Made by a program: the position numbers and the translations under genes. Of a stretch of 20,976 nt of DNA, positions 7,425 to 14,186 are shown in pieces; position 1 is the stretch's first letter, and every line of letters begins with the position of its first letter. The notes under the pieces were generated by a model. The model worked only from the letters and a program-made list of their open reading frames with translations. It had not been told where the DNA came from and made no database searches. This DNA comes from a virus. The stretch spans positions 1 to 20,976 of IMG/VR virus record IMGVR_UViG_3300046321_000525; one strand, 5' to 3'.

Positions 7425-7705
7425 AAACTCATGTTGGATTAAGCAGCTAGTGCCAATCCACGAGGAGCAAAATTATCGTTTGCTGTTATGTTTTTGCGCT
7501 TTACATAGTCGCCTATGATAATCTCCAGTTGCCTATTGTACACAGGTCGATTCTATTTCATCCCCATCAGCAACACAACAGAACCTTATCCGTTCTCTTC
7601 AGACTCAGGCGTTAACATCACGGACCTGATTGTTGTGTTGTTGGTGGAGATGCGGGAGAACTGCCCTCCCGGTCCCAAATGGTTTTCAGTTTCCTTCAAC
7701 GATTA
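7425..7705 (-). ncRNA. ssrA: Circularly permuted (two-piece) tmRNA, tag ANDNFAPRGLALAA
   Basis: Read on the minus strand, the acceptor piece comes first: T-arm CGGGAG-GGCAGTT-CTCCCG (7671-7653), then CATCTCC (7652-7646) and ACCA (7645-7642). The coding piece follows: GGGGATG (7565-7559) pairs with CATCTCC to give a 7-bp acceptor stem with G-U at the third pair, the alanine identity pair of tmRNA. After AATCGACC come a CATAG-GCGA-CTATG hairpin (7517-7504) and CATAACA, then the tag frame from GCA at 7483 to TAA at 7439: ANDNFAPRGLALAA, ending in the LAA proteolysis signal. GGATT/AATCC (7459-7455/7440-7436) closes a hairpin at the tag end. Between the pieces, a 10-bp inverted repeat (7640-7631/7580-7571) extends the acceptor stem, as expected of a precursor that is cut out. 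Acceptor-before-coding order is that of alphaproteobacterial tmRNA. The product would rescue stalled ribosomes. The mature ends are estimated. Confidence 0.92.
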
Positions 7706-7710
7706 TGAGT

Positions 7711-7741
7711 TATTTATATGATATTAATTATTTTTTGTCAA
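7711..7741 (-). promoter_or_regulatory. Consensus sigma70-type promoter of the tmRNA gene, with embedded T4-late-type box
   Basis: TTGACA (7741-7736), a 17-nt spacer, then TATAAA (7718-7713). The -10 region reads TATAAATA, which is also the T4 late promoter consensus, so the gene might be read early by host polymerase and late through gp33/gp55. The predicted start is near 7705, just upstream of the tmRNA acceptor piece. The TGA stop of the preceding gene lies inside the -35 box. Confidence 0.8.
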
Positions 7742-8007
7742 GTAATTTTATGCTTCAACAATTCAGGAATTTCCTGACCTTGCTCTGTTAACAATCTAAC
7801 TGCTTCTAAACGATACAATTCTTGACATTCTTTAAACCCGATAACATATCCTTGCTGAATTAAAGATTCTGCTTTATCTTTCAATATTGCTTGACAATTC
7901 ACCTCTATGAGAGAATAACATTGAAGGTATCCTCGACGAAACATCCAAATTGCAAACATTCCAAATATGATCCAAACGATGATAATCATCCAAATTTCTA
8001 AAAACAT
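7738..8007 (-). CDS. Small membrane-anchored protein of unknown function
   Basis: 89 residues from the ATG at 8007, which shares a base with the upstream stop (TAATG); an alternative in-frame ATG at 8025 would overlap the upstream gene by 19 nt. Residues 1-24 (MFLEIWMIIIVWIIFGMFAI) form one N-terminal transmembrane segment, followed by WMFRRGY, whose arginines suggest a cytoplasmic C-terminal part. The soluble part is helical (QAILKDKAESLIQQGYVIGF), with two cysteines. I do not recognise a family. Its stop codon lies in the -35 box of the tmRNA promoter. Confidence 0.65.
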   Translation of the reverse strand: MFLEIWMIIIVWIIFGMFAIWMFRRGYLQCYSLIEVNCQAILKDKAESLIQQGYVIGFKECQELYRLEAVRLLTEQGQEIPELLKHKIT

Positions 8008-8531
8008 TAATATCCACAACTCCATTCATCGATTGTAGTTTTTTCTTTAGTAATTTTAACTTTCACATCAACGCCGTACATATTTTCAAGAGTATCATTA
8101 GGAATAAAATTAATAAGTGTTGAGATAGCTACAATTCTTTCTTCTATCTCAACAACCCTTTCTTCGCCATACTTTTCTACTAACCCATCATATTCTTGGA
8201 TTTTGTCATTATAATATGTATCTTCAAATCTGTTTTTATAAACATAGCTGCCTGGTTTAGAGAAGGGATTTTGACCATCATATGAATCTTCGTCTTTGTA
8301 ATTATTTTTATCTATATCAGTAAAAAAACTTATTTCTGTCAAAGTAAAAGAACAAGCGTCCCCATCATTGAAACCTGGAATATATTGACACCACGAGATC
8401 ATATATATTTCAGGAACTTCTTTGAGAAAGTTTGTCAAAGATTCTTCTAAAATCTTTCTGGATTTTTCATTTAATTCTTTTTGAAGCTGTTCAATTTCTT
8501 TTTTGGCATTTTCAATATCTTGTAAATTCAT
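8007..8531 (-). CDS. Conserved phage/bacterial protein with N-terminal coiled coil, unknown function
   Basis: 174 residues. Residues 1-35 are a charged coiled coil (IENAKKEIEQLQKELNEKSR). The core contains MISWCQYIPGFNDGDACSFT followed by LTEISFFTD, a W-QY-P-FNDGD-C pattern I have seen in uncharacterised phage and bacterial proteins without known function. The C-terminal helix (IEERIVAISTLINFIPNDTL) ends in a short beta-rich tail. AAGGAG lies 7 nt before the ATG, so this gene has a strong ribosome binding site of its own. It precedes the small membrane protein with a TAATG junction. Confidence 0.7.
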   Translation of the reverse strand: MNLQDIENAKKEIEQLQKELNEKSRKILEESLTNFLKEVPEIYMISWCQYIPGFNDGDACSFTLTEISFFTDIDKNNYKDEDSYDGQNPFSKPGSYVYKNRFEDTYYNDKIQEYDGLVEKYGEERVVEIEERIVAISTLINFIPNDTLENMYGVDVKVKITKEKTTIDEWSCGY

Positions 8532-8541
8532 AATAATCTCC

Positions 8542-8934
8542 TTAATCTATAATTATTTCTTCTAAAGATATACTTCCGGGAAAAGTAGTTTTTGTTCTAT
8601 TAATAAATTTTCCTTGTCCCTTCGCAAGCATCCAATCCTGCAATGGAAGATTACACAACCATTGTTCAATTGTAGGAATTGAACCAAGGTCTTCCATTAC
8701 ATGGTCCTCTCCAATATCTCTAACTGAGATTGCCTTGCCGTCAGAATTGACAATAGTTTGACCAAATACTTTCTCGACTAGAAAAATACCAAAAGAAGAG
8801 TGAAGAATTGCCCGATGCCTAACATCAGCAAAAGCAGATTTTGTGGAATCAAAAAAATCATGGATGGGCATGTAATCTTCAATTACTCCTCCATATCTTT
8901 TTACTGAATTTTTTGCATGAATGTAAGGTTTCAT
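8542..8934 (-). CDS. DUF6915-like conserved phage protein
   Basis: 130 residues. The N-terminal two thirds (KPYIHAKNSVKRYGGVIEDY, MPIHDFFDSTKSAFADVRHR, AILHSSFGIFLVEKVFGQTI, then VRDIGEDHVMEDLGSIPT) match from memory a widespread short phage/bacterial family (DUF6915). It has several conserved histidines (HDF, RHR, LH, DHV), which could be metal ligands. The biochemical function is unknown to me. The C-terminal 25 residues look lineage-specific. The ATG shares a base with the stop of the kinase gene (TAATG), so the two are translated together in the RNA-repair run. Confidence 0.75.
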   Translation of the reverse strand: MKPYIHAKNSVKRYGGVIEDYMPIHDFFDSTKSAFADVRHRAILHSSFGIFLVEKVFGQTIVNSDGKAISVRDIGEDHVMEDLGSIPTIEQWLCNLPLQDWMLAKGQGKFINRTKTTFPGSISLEEIIID

Positions 8935-9395
8935 TATGTGTAAATCCTTATAATTTTAGAGAAACCTTCATCTAATGTTGGTTCTTCAAGTTTCATATTT
9001 GAAAGAACATATTCAGGAATTGTTTTTCCTGGACGATTAGAAAGACGTTTTTTATGATCGTCTTTGTCGCCACATTCAACTACATAACAAATTACATCAT
9101 AACCCTTTAACAAAGAAAGCTTAGATTTCCTAGAATTTTTTGCAAGGTTTGTCTGATCCCAAATGAAAGGATATTTGTTTTCAATGAAAAATTTAACATC
9201 ATCTTTCATTGCTTTTGTTGATATGTCTATTACAGATTTGAATACGGAATCATAGGTGCTGTTTAAATAAGAGGCAATTTTTTCAATTTTATCATCAGTA
9301 GATGCGAGCCACATTCCTGGCTCAAGATGATCTCTCCTAAATGTTGTTTTGCCTGATCCAGGCAATCCAACCAAAAAATAACAAACGGGTTTCAT
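8934..9395 (-). CDS. Stand-alone polynucleotide 5'-kinase (T4 PseT N-domain-like)
   Basis: 153 residues from the ATG at 9395, which overlaps the upstream stop as ATGA; the in-frame ATG at 9422 would overlap the upstream gene by 31 nt. The P-loop is GLPGSGKTT (residues 10-18), as in the kinase half of T4 Pnk. ASTDDKIEKI (Asp34/Asp35) occupies the position of the T4 general-base Asp35. WDQTNLAKNSRK resembles the T4 SDTNLNPERR lid region. The reaction would be phosphorylation of 5'-OH RNA or DNA ends. T4 fuses this to a 3'-phosphatase; here the phosphatase is a separate gene at 11225-11692. The arginine corresponding to T4 Arg38 is not obvious, so substrate range may differ. Confidence 0.8.
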   Translation of the reverse strand: MKPVCYFLVGLPGSGKTTFRRDHLEPGMWLASTDDKIEKIASYLNSTYDSVFKSVIDISTKAMKDDVKFFIENKYPFIWDQTNLAKNSRKSKLSLLKGYDVICYVVECGDKDDHKKRLSNRPGKTIPEYVLSNMKLEEPTLDEGFSKIIRIYT

Positions 9396-9871
9396 ATTAT
9401 AAACCTTTCTTTCAAATTCCACATGTTGAGGGCTTTTTTATACTCTCTATACGTAATTCCTAAATCAAAACTAACTAATATTAATCTTTGATCATCAATA
9501 AAATTTGCATCATCAAAACAAATCCAATCACTTTCTCCGTTTTCTTCCATCCATGTATTAATTGAGGTTAACCTACTTGGATGAATTCTGTCATTTGGAA
9601 ATTCAGTTTTACCATTACTTTGATTGTATCCAAACAAATATTCTTTCAACAAACCGTGTTGAACTAACCCTTCATGAACAGAGGGGTTAGTTCTATTGTT
9701 GTGATATGTGTTGGTAACAATTTTTGCACCGCTCATTTCACACAAACTATTAAGACAAGCAATTGCAATATTGCTTGCGTATGAAAAATTTAAAGAACAA
9801 TTAATATCAATAAAATACATGGGTGTTGGAATAACAGGGCCATCAATGTCCAAAAATATAATTTTCTGCAT
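9392..9871 (-). CDS. HAD-family protein of the RNA-repair type (HAD_SAK_2-like)
   Basis: 159 residues. It opens MQKIIFLDIDGPV, with the HAD nucleophile pair Asp8 and Asp10. Motif II is near IVTNTYHN, and a C-terminal WICFDDANFIDDQRLILVSF then GITYREYKKAL resembles the HAD domains named for 'Swiss Army Knife' RNA-repair proteins. It would be a phosphatase acting on a phosphorylated nucleic-acid end or nucleotide. Its place between RNA ligase and polynucleotide kinase supports an RNA-end-healing role. The gene starts with a TAATG overlap and ends with an ATGA overlap. The exact substrate cannot be read from the sequence. Confidence 0.75.
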   Translation of the reverse strand: MQKIIFLDIDGPVIPTPMYFIDINCSLNFSYASNIAIACLNSLCEMSGAKIVTNTYHNNRTNPSVHEGLVQHGLLKEYLFGYNQSNGKTEFPNDRIHPSRLTSINTWMEENGESDWICFDDANFIDDQRLILVSFDLGITYREYKKALNMWNLKERFII

Positions 9872-10038
9872 TATTTTTGTATTTCCTTTATTGCTGCAAT
9901 CGCTTCACATTCAAATTGCTCTCCCATTAAACAATCCTCAGGTGATTTACTTTCACATATTAAACATTTATCAGAACTAGAAACTTTCGCTGAAAAACAT
10001 ATTGCCTTTGCAACTCTATTAATCTTTCTTTGATTCAT
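9871..10038 (-). CDS. Small cysteine-containing protein (55 residues)
   Basis: This short gene fills the gap between RNA ligase and the HAD gene. It begins at the ATG at 10038, inside the last 20 nt of the ligase gene, with a modest GTGAG 5 nt upstream, and ends with TAA at 9873-9871 sharing a base with the HAD start. The sequence begins MNQRKINRVAKAICFSAKVS. It has a CLICESKSPEDC segment, a possible zinc-binding knuckle, with a helical C-terminus (EAIAAIKEIQK). The tight junctions at both ends are the main evidence that it is expressed. Function unknown. Confidence 0.6.
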   Translation of the reverse strand: MNQRKINRVAKAICFSAKVSSSDKCLICESKSPEDCLMGEQFECEAIAAIKEIQK

Positions 10039-11215
10039 TATATCTCACATTATCAAAAAACAATGATTTTACTTCATTAAAATTTTTATTGTTAGCACAT
10101 TTTTTAATAATGTTCTCAATAATATAATTATTAATATCTTGTCTGGTAAATGTTTCATCCCAATATTTAAAAATAATAGAGGAAAATTTTGATATGTTGT
10201 TTTTCTTATCAGTAAAATTTTTTGATAATGCAAAGTCTTTTTTTGAAGAATGAGCAATAATCATTTTATTAATCAAAACATATATTAAATCAGCAGATAA
10301 TAAAATACTATCAATCAAATCTGAAGAATAATTTAGAACTTTTTTTCGATCTTGTTCTGGCAAAACTGGCAAAAGGTCATCTAATTGTTTTTCTAAAATT
10401 AAAGACACGACATCTTTTTCGGAATCAAGCATTGATTTGACTTTGTGTATTTGCAAATACCAATCACATTTGATTTTATACATTTCACCTGAATCAAATT
10501 TTACAACAATACCTTCAACGTCTTCCATTGTTCTAATTTTATTAACAATGGATTGCATGGTGATATCTTCAAAATAATATACTCCAACCAAAGGTATGTC
10601 ATAATATTCAGAATCTTGAACCAAAGTATCATATGATATATAATTTCCGCATGTGTTACCACGAATAGCAACAAGAATTAACTGATCTTCACCATAATCC
10701 AAAACAATGCGATTTTTTGATGAACACCATTCAAATATTGGTGTGTAATTAGCTTTAATCCATTCTCGACAAAATTCGTAGTAACCTGGATTGTTATCAA
10801 AGAATGTTTGAGCCTGTTGGGCAACATCAGTTGCTCCCATTTTTGTCATGAGAACAATTCTTTCTTTTTCGGTACACATATCAAATCCACAGGCAGACAC
10901 CATCGACCCATCAATTTTATTCATAATAAAATGGGGTTGTGAAAAATCGATTGCATCAATCGAGCAATCTTGACGTTCATTTATATTAAAAAATTTATGA
11001 TATCTGCGATTTATCAATTTTCCTGTTATAGAATCAAAAATCAAACCCCTGCATTCCCTTAAAAAAGGAAGAGATGGATGGTTTGATGGAAAGGTATCAT
11101 TTCCCAAAACAACATAGTTAATAACAGTGTAATCACCCTTGTTAACCACAACAAATTCATCCCTTCCTTCGATGTGAGGGAGAATGTCTTCAATACATTT
11201 TATAGATGGGAACAT
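10019..11215 (-). CDS. rnlA: RNA ligase 1 (T4 RnlA homologue)
   Basis: 398 residues (T4 Rnl1: 374). The sequence RECRGLIFD lies upstream of motif I IMNKIDGSMVS, where Lys100 is the predicted AMP-accepting lysine (T4 Lys99). Motif III-like PIFEWCSSKNRIVLDY follows, then ISYDT, motif IV-like VEGIVVKFDSGE and motif V MYKIKCDWYLQIHKVKS, corresponding to T4 FKIKSDWYVSLHSTKS. The C-terminal 110 residues are helical, as in the T4 Rnl1 C-domain that favours tRNA, though diverged. The enzyme seals 5'-phosphate and 3'-OH RNA ends; in T4 it repairs tRNA cut by host anticodon nucleases. AAGGA lies 6 nt before the ATG. The neighbouring kinase and phosphatases supply the matching end-healing steps. Confidence 0.93.
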   Translation of the reverse strand: MFPSIKCIEDILPHIEGRDEFVVVNKGDYTVINYVVLGNDTFPSNHPSLPFLRECRGLIFDSITGKLINRRYHKFFNINERQDCSIDAIDFSQPHFIMNKIDGSMVSACGFDMCTEKERIVLMTKMGATDVAQQAQTFFDNNPGYYEFCREWIKANYTPIFEWCSSKNRIVLDYGEDQLILVAIRGNTCGNYISYDTLVQDSEYYDIPLVGVYYFEDITMQSIVNKIRTMEDVEGIVVKFDSGEMYKIKCDWYLQIHKVKSMLDSEKDVVSLILEKQLDDLLPVLPEQDRKKVLNYSSDLIDSILLSADLIYVLINKMIIAHSSKKDFALSKNFTDKKNNISKFSSIIFKYWDETFTRQDINNYIIENIIKKCANNKNFNEVKSLFFDNVRYNESKKD

Positions 11216-11224
11216 GATTAATCC

Positions 11225-11692
11225 TTATTTGTTTGGTGCCACTTGCAATACACGAATGCCTTGATCTCTGATAGCGTCTACAACACCTTGCCTATCATCA
11301 AACCACAGGTCAGGTCTACCATGTTCTCGAATAATATCATTCAACAAATCAACTTTTGTAATATAATCTGGACGTGAATCGTTTTTCTTGCGCATGTATA
11401 AAATGCCTTGAAATATTTCTGATGCTGGTATATCTTCATTATAATCTTGCATGTCCAGATGCTGCATTAACCAGTCTTCTGTCTGTTTTCGGTGAGTATC
11501 GGTTCTGCCCGTGCAATATATAACATCATTGTAAATTCTGAGACTGTCATGTAAATCCACCATTTCTTCTATTGGTGTGTCTAGAACCATTTCGTCAAAA
11601 AACTTCATCCAATTTTTTGGTTTATTTTTAATGTGATGTAATCTATGCTCACAATTAGCTAATGTACCATCAATATCAAATACAACAATCAT
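11225..11692 (-). CDS. Stand-alone polynucleotide 3'-phosphatase (T4 PseT C-domain-like HAD enzyme)
   Basis: 155 residues. It begins MIVVFDIDGTLANCEHR, with the HAD nucleophile Asp6 and general acid Asp8. Motif II is IYCTGRTDTHRKQTEDWL, parallel to T4 VVSGRESG. The C-terminal DLWFDDRQGVVDAIRDQGIR followed by VLQVA closely parallels T4 Pnk [20 protein letters not shown] and WQVA. It would remove 3'-phosphate or 2',3'-cyclic phosphate from RNA ends before ligation. In T4 this activity is the C-terminal half of PseT; here the kinase half is encoded 2 kb away. It is translationally coupled upstream (TAATG) and lies 9 nt from the ligase gene. Confidence 0.85.
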   Translation of the reverse strand: MIVVFDIDGTLANCEHRLHHIKNKPKNWMKFFDEMVLDTPIEEMVDLHDSLRIYNDVIYCTGRTDTHRKQTEDWLMQHLDMQDYNEDIPASEIFQGILYMRKKNDSRPDYITKVDLLNDIIREHGRPDLWFDDRQGVVDAIRDQGIRVLQVAPNK

Positions 11693-11904
11693 TATAATAC
11701 CTCTTCAAATTGAACTGAATTCCAGGTTAAATTATTCTCTTCAACCCAAATATCAGTATTCCAACCGTGAATTTCCCAATCACTTACAGTAAAGATCTGA
11801 TCAACAAAATTCGACGCTTGCTTTTTTTCTGGTTCATATCCGGCGTTAGGAAATGATAATTTAATCTTCATCCCAACTCTCAATTTATTAATATCTACAG
11901 ACAT
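11692..11904 (-). CDS. Small protein of unknown function
   Basis: 70 residues, beginning MSVDINKLRVGMKIKLSF. It has an alternating beta-like pattern with FTVSDWEIHGWNTDIWVEEN and a tryptophan-rich C-terminal half. It may be a small beta-barrel, and the opening resembles KOW/SH3-like 'VGMKIKL' strands, but no family is recognised. GAGG lies 6 nt before the ATG. The upstream stop is one base away and the downstream start overlaps (TAATG), so it is firmly part of the repair-gene run. Confidence 0.65.
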   Translation of the reverse strand: MSVDINKLRVGMKIKLSFPNAGYEPEKKQASNFVDQIFTVSDWEIHGWNTDIWVEENNLTWNSVQFEEVL

Positions 11905-11905
11905 A

Positions 11906-12571
11906 TTATACCTCTAAAATTAATGGTTCGTAATTTTTAAACCAAGGGTTTTCATCAGGATAACCTCTCGGATGGCATATCACTCGAGTATCACCTATCA
12001 TATAATCACTTTTATTATGCATATGTCCATGAATAATTAATTTAGGAGGTTTTTTCATGTCCAATATTATATTACTCAATTCTGTGGCAAAAAACATATT
12101 GCAATCATCACCAATGAACCGAGGTGCTATTGATTTATATGAAGGTGAATGATGCATAATTAAAACGTCTGCATCAGATTCGAATAACCATTTTTTATGT
12201 GCTTTATGAACTTTTTGATATGATTCAAGCGTCATTTTTCTTATATAAGAATTGTCTGCAAGATTTCTGGTATAATGCAACCAATCACCGTTATCTGTCA
12301 TTTCAGTCCACAAAGTCGCGCCACGGATTTTCACATCATCAACTACAACTTCTTTTACATGTGTTTCAGCTTGATCCCAATCAATAGTTTGTCTACCGTA
12401 ATAATCATGATTTCCATAAATGTAAAAAAGATTAGGGTGCAAAGAAAGAAAATAATCACGGGTCATATGTCCCCCGATGTCCCCTGCATGTGCATAAAAA
12501 ACATCTTCTTGTTCTTCATAATCCCAGTTAGCATGTTCTAAGTGTGTGTCGCTTATAATTCCGAGTTTCAT
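11906..12571 (-). CDS. Calcineurin-like metallophosphoesterase
   Basis: 221 residues with all the family motifs in order: SDTHLE (Asp8, His10), GDIGG (Asp31), GNHDYY (Asn54, His55, Asp56), LIMHHSPSYKS near residue 140 and LIIHGHMHNKSD near 183. These residues hold a two-metal centre that hydrolyses phosphomono- or diesters. The substrate is not determined by the motifs: nucleotides, 2',3'-cyclic phosphates or RNA ends are possible. The location directly upstream of the phosphatase-ligase genes makes an RNA or nucleotide role reasonable but unproven. The start overlaps the upstream gene's stop by 4 nt. Confidence 0.88.
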   Translation of the reverse strand: MKLGIISDTHLEHANWDYEEQEDVFYAHAGDIGGHMTRDYFLSLHPNLFYIYGNHDYYGRQTIDWDQAETHVKEVVVDDVKIRGATLWTEMTDNGDWLHYTRNLADNSYIRKMTLESYQKVHKAHKKWLFESDADVLIMHHSPSYKSIAPRFIGDDCNMFFATELSNIILDMKKPPKLIIHGHMHNKSDYMIGDTRVICHPRGYPDENPWFKNYEPLILEV

Positions 12572-12867
12572 TTAACCTTTTTCTTAAATTTGTGAAATTT
12601 TTCACTAATGTGTATATAATCTTTATTAAACATATCGCTTATAATGTCAAACAAAAGATTTTGCTGACTGTATTTTACATTGATCATATGTTTAAATATT
12701 TGTTCCATTGAAGGTGATTCAGGTAATGTTTTCTCTACCGATTTGAGCCAAGAAATATCTTCCTTCGAAGTCGTCTTTCTTTCTCTATATTTTTTAAAAA
12801 CTTCTATCTTTGTCGATAATATAGTTTTTTGTGTAGTACTCAAAGCAAGCCTCGCAGTCACATTCAT
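12568..12867 (-). CDS. Helical basic protein of unknown function
   Basis: Up to 99 residues if it starts at the ATG at 12867; that start has no clear Shine-Dalgarno sequence and overlaps the cysteine-rich gene by 74 nt. No ATG lies between 12867 and a position deep in the gene, so a later TTG start is possible. The frame is supported by the 4-nt ATGA overlap with the phosphoesterase start. The sequence is Lys-rich and helical (TKIEVFKKYRERKTTSKEDI, IFKHMINVKYSQQN, KFHKFKKKVK). No family is recognised. Confidence 0.55.
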   Translation of the reverse strand: MNVTARLALSTTQKTILSTKIEVFKKYRERKTTSKEDISWLKSVEKTLPESPSMEQIFKHMINVKYSQQNLLFDIISDMFNKDYIHISEKFHKFKKKVK

Positions 12868-12991
12868 AAGTCGGGCATTCGCAACAATTGACGCAGTTAT
12901 TTAAGCCGTGGCAATTGTTGTCACAGATGGGATAAAGAGTGCCCATACAAACAGGACACTTCTCATATTTTCCTTTAAGAGGCGTGGGCAT
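12794..12991 (-). CDS. Cysteine-rich zinc-ribbon-like small protein
   Basis: 65 residues with 11 cysteines: KCPVCMGTLYPICDNNCHGL, then NNCVNCCECPTYECDCEACF. The opening CPVC and the later CxxC/CxC clusters suggest one or two zinc sites. It could bind nucleic acid or protein; no family is assigned. It starts 17 nt inside the end of the DUF932 gene, with only a weak GGA ahead, and its 3' end overlaps the next gene by 74 nt. The regular cysteine pattern is the main reason to accept it. Confidence 0.6.
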   Translation of the reverse strand: MPTPLKGKYEKCPVCMGTLYPICDNNCHGLNNCVNCCECPTYECDCEACFEYYTKNYIIDKDRSF

Positions 12992-13931
12992 ATTCCAATG
13001 CTTTGTTGACTGCGCTCAACTTTTTCTTGCGATTTTCACCATACCAAGAAGAAGTCATCCGAGTGTCATCCGAGTGTCCGAGCACATGGTCTGTAGCGTA
13101 TGTCACAGCATTCAATGCCTGCCACCAAGTTCCCTCGCCAAATTCAGCACCTGGTTGTTTGAGTAACAGATCATGAACAATAGAAGCCGGGCGAGACATG
13201 TCATTCTTGGTTTCTTCATTTCTAGACTTCTTACCTAATACAGGAAAGATATCCTTAAAATATTGAACCACATCTGTTTCCTTATAAAACTTCGATGAAA
13301 GAAACGTTGCAGCCTCACGATATTCGGACAATCGATTTTGAGCAAGACCGAGAGCAGTCTTTGCCATTTCGGGATCAAATGCTTTGCGGTGATTAATCTT
13401 AACTGACATTTCTGTCTTTTCTTTCAAAGACAAGGTCAATGTGTTGTTACAAACAACACGAATTGGAGTGAATCGAATATCAATTGATTTACCATATTCA
13501 TGGGGATTTGAAAACAACAGATAAGATTCAACAACGTCTTTGCCTTTAAACAAAGAGAATGAAGAGTTAACCTTCGCCAATGCCCAAACCATGTTGCCAC
13601 CCTTTAATGAACCGGCGGTATTCATATCCATATCACCGGCCATAACAAACTCATTGAAAAAATTAAAGGCATCAATGTTTTGGACAGGATTCCAATCTTC
13701 TGAAATTTGAGTCAAAATCTTGTTATCTTTAGAACGAACAAGCGCAGAGCGTCCTGTAGGAATGTAATTTGCATTGTCTTTAATATAAGTAGGAACTTTA
13801 TCAACAGTCCAATCAAGACCTGCCTTTTCCAACATTTGTTGTGGAGTTAAATCTCCTAATACAGGAACTCCCAAACCATGCCAAGGAACTTCATTTTTAT
13901 TGTATGCCATTGTTTCTACAAGATGTGCCAT
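12975..13931 (-). CDS. DUF932 family phage/plasmid-like protein
   Basis: 318 residues. It starts MAHLVETMAYNKNEVPWHGL, then LTPQQMLEKAGLDW; the W-GLG and L-P-ML-AGLDW features open the DUF932 (phage/plasmid-like protein) family. Further family-like segments are FNFFNEFV, TAGSLKGGNMVWALAKV, FTPIRVVCNNTLTLSL and the C-terminal TWWQALNAVTYATDHVLGHS. DUF932 proteins are common in phages and plasmids; their biochemical function is not settled. GGAG lies 8 nt before the ATG, and a TTGACA promoter lies directly upstream. It is more GC-rich than its neighbours, perhaps because it is highly expressed. Confidence 0.9.
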   Translation of the reverse strand: MAHLVETMAYNKNEVPWHGLGVPVLGDLTPQQMLEKAGLDWTVDKVPTYIKDNANYIPTGRSALVRSKDNKILTQISEDWNPVQNIDAFNFFNEFVMAGDMDMNTAGSLKGGNMVWALAKVNSSFSLFKGKDVVESYLLFSNPHEYGKSIDIRFTPIRVVCNNTLTLSLKEKTEMSVKINHRKAFDPEMAKTALGLAQNRLSEYREAATFLSSKFYKETDVVQYFKDIFPVLGKKSRNEETKNDMSRPASIVHDLLLKQPGAEFGEGTWWQALNAVTYATDHVLGHSDDTRMTSSWYGENRKKKLSAVNKALEYAHAS

Positions 13932-13963
13932 TTCACTTTCTCCATTATTAATTCAATAAAAAT

Positions 13964-13992
13964 ACATTACATTATTATCAAAACAATGTCAA
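13964..13992 (-). promoter_or_regulatory. sigma70-type promoter of the DUF932 gene
   Basis: TTGACA (13992-13987), 17-nt spacer, TAATGT (13969-13964), about 30 nt ahead of the DUF932 start. The TGA stop of the preceding 57-residue gene is embedded in the -35 box. Confidence 0.65.
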
Positions 13993-14162
13993 GCTGCTCT
14001 TTTAATAATTTCATCAAAAGAATCGACAACTACCAATTTTTCCCCTGAATTCTTGCGAGAGTTCACAAATGCAAAACATTCTTGCATATTAGAAGATTTA
14101 TAGAAAACTTGCTGAAATACCAAATTTGCTGCTTGTTCTTTTTTTATAACTCGATAAATCAT
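13989..14162 (-). CDS. Small protein of unknown function (57 residues)
   Basis: This gene is strongly supported by AAAGGAG 7 nt before the ATG at 14162. The product begins MIYRVIKKEQAANLVFQQVF, continues YKSSNMQECFAFVNSRKNSG and ends in KLVVVDSFDEIIKRAA. It looks like a small alpha/beta protein; no family is recognised. It has its own promoter just upstream (TTGACA at 14215-14210) and ends inside the next promoter, so it forms a one-gene unit between the synthetase-like and DUF932 genes. Confidence 0.75.
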   Translation of the reverse strand: MIYRVIKKEQAANLVFQQVFYKSSNMQECFAFVNSRKNSGEKLVVVDSFDEIIKRAA

Positions 14163-14186
14163 TAGACAACTCCTTTATTTAATCAT

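Noticed and set aside
7515-7721. 68-codon plus-strand reading frame across the gap at 7372-7737
   Set aside because: It runs through the complementary strand of the tmRNA pieces, has no ribosome binding site and no protein-like pattern. The RNA gene explains the region.
9708-9980. 90-codon plus-strand reading frame over the HAD and 55-residue genes
   Set aside because: No ribosome site, and it lies opposite two tightly coupled minus-strand genes with recognisable features.
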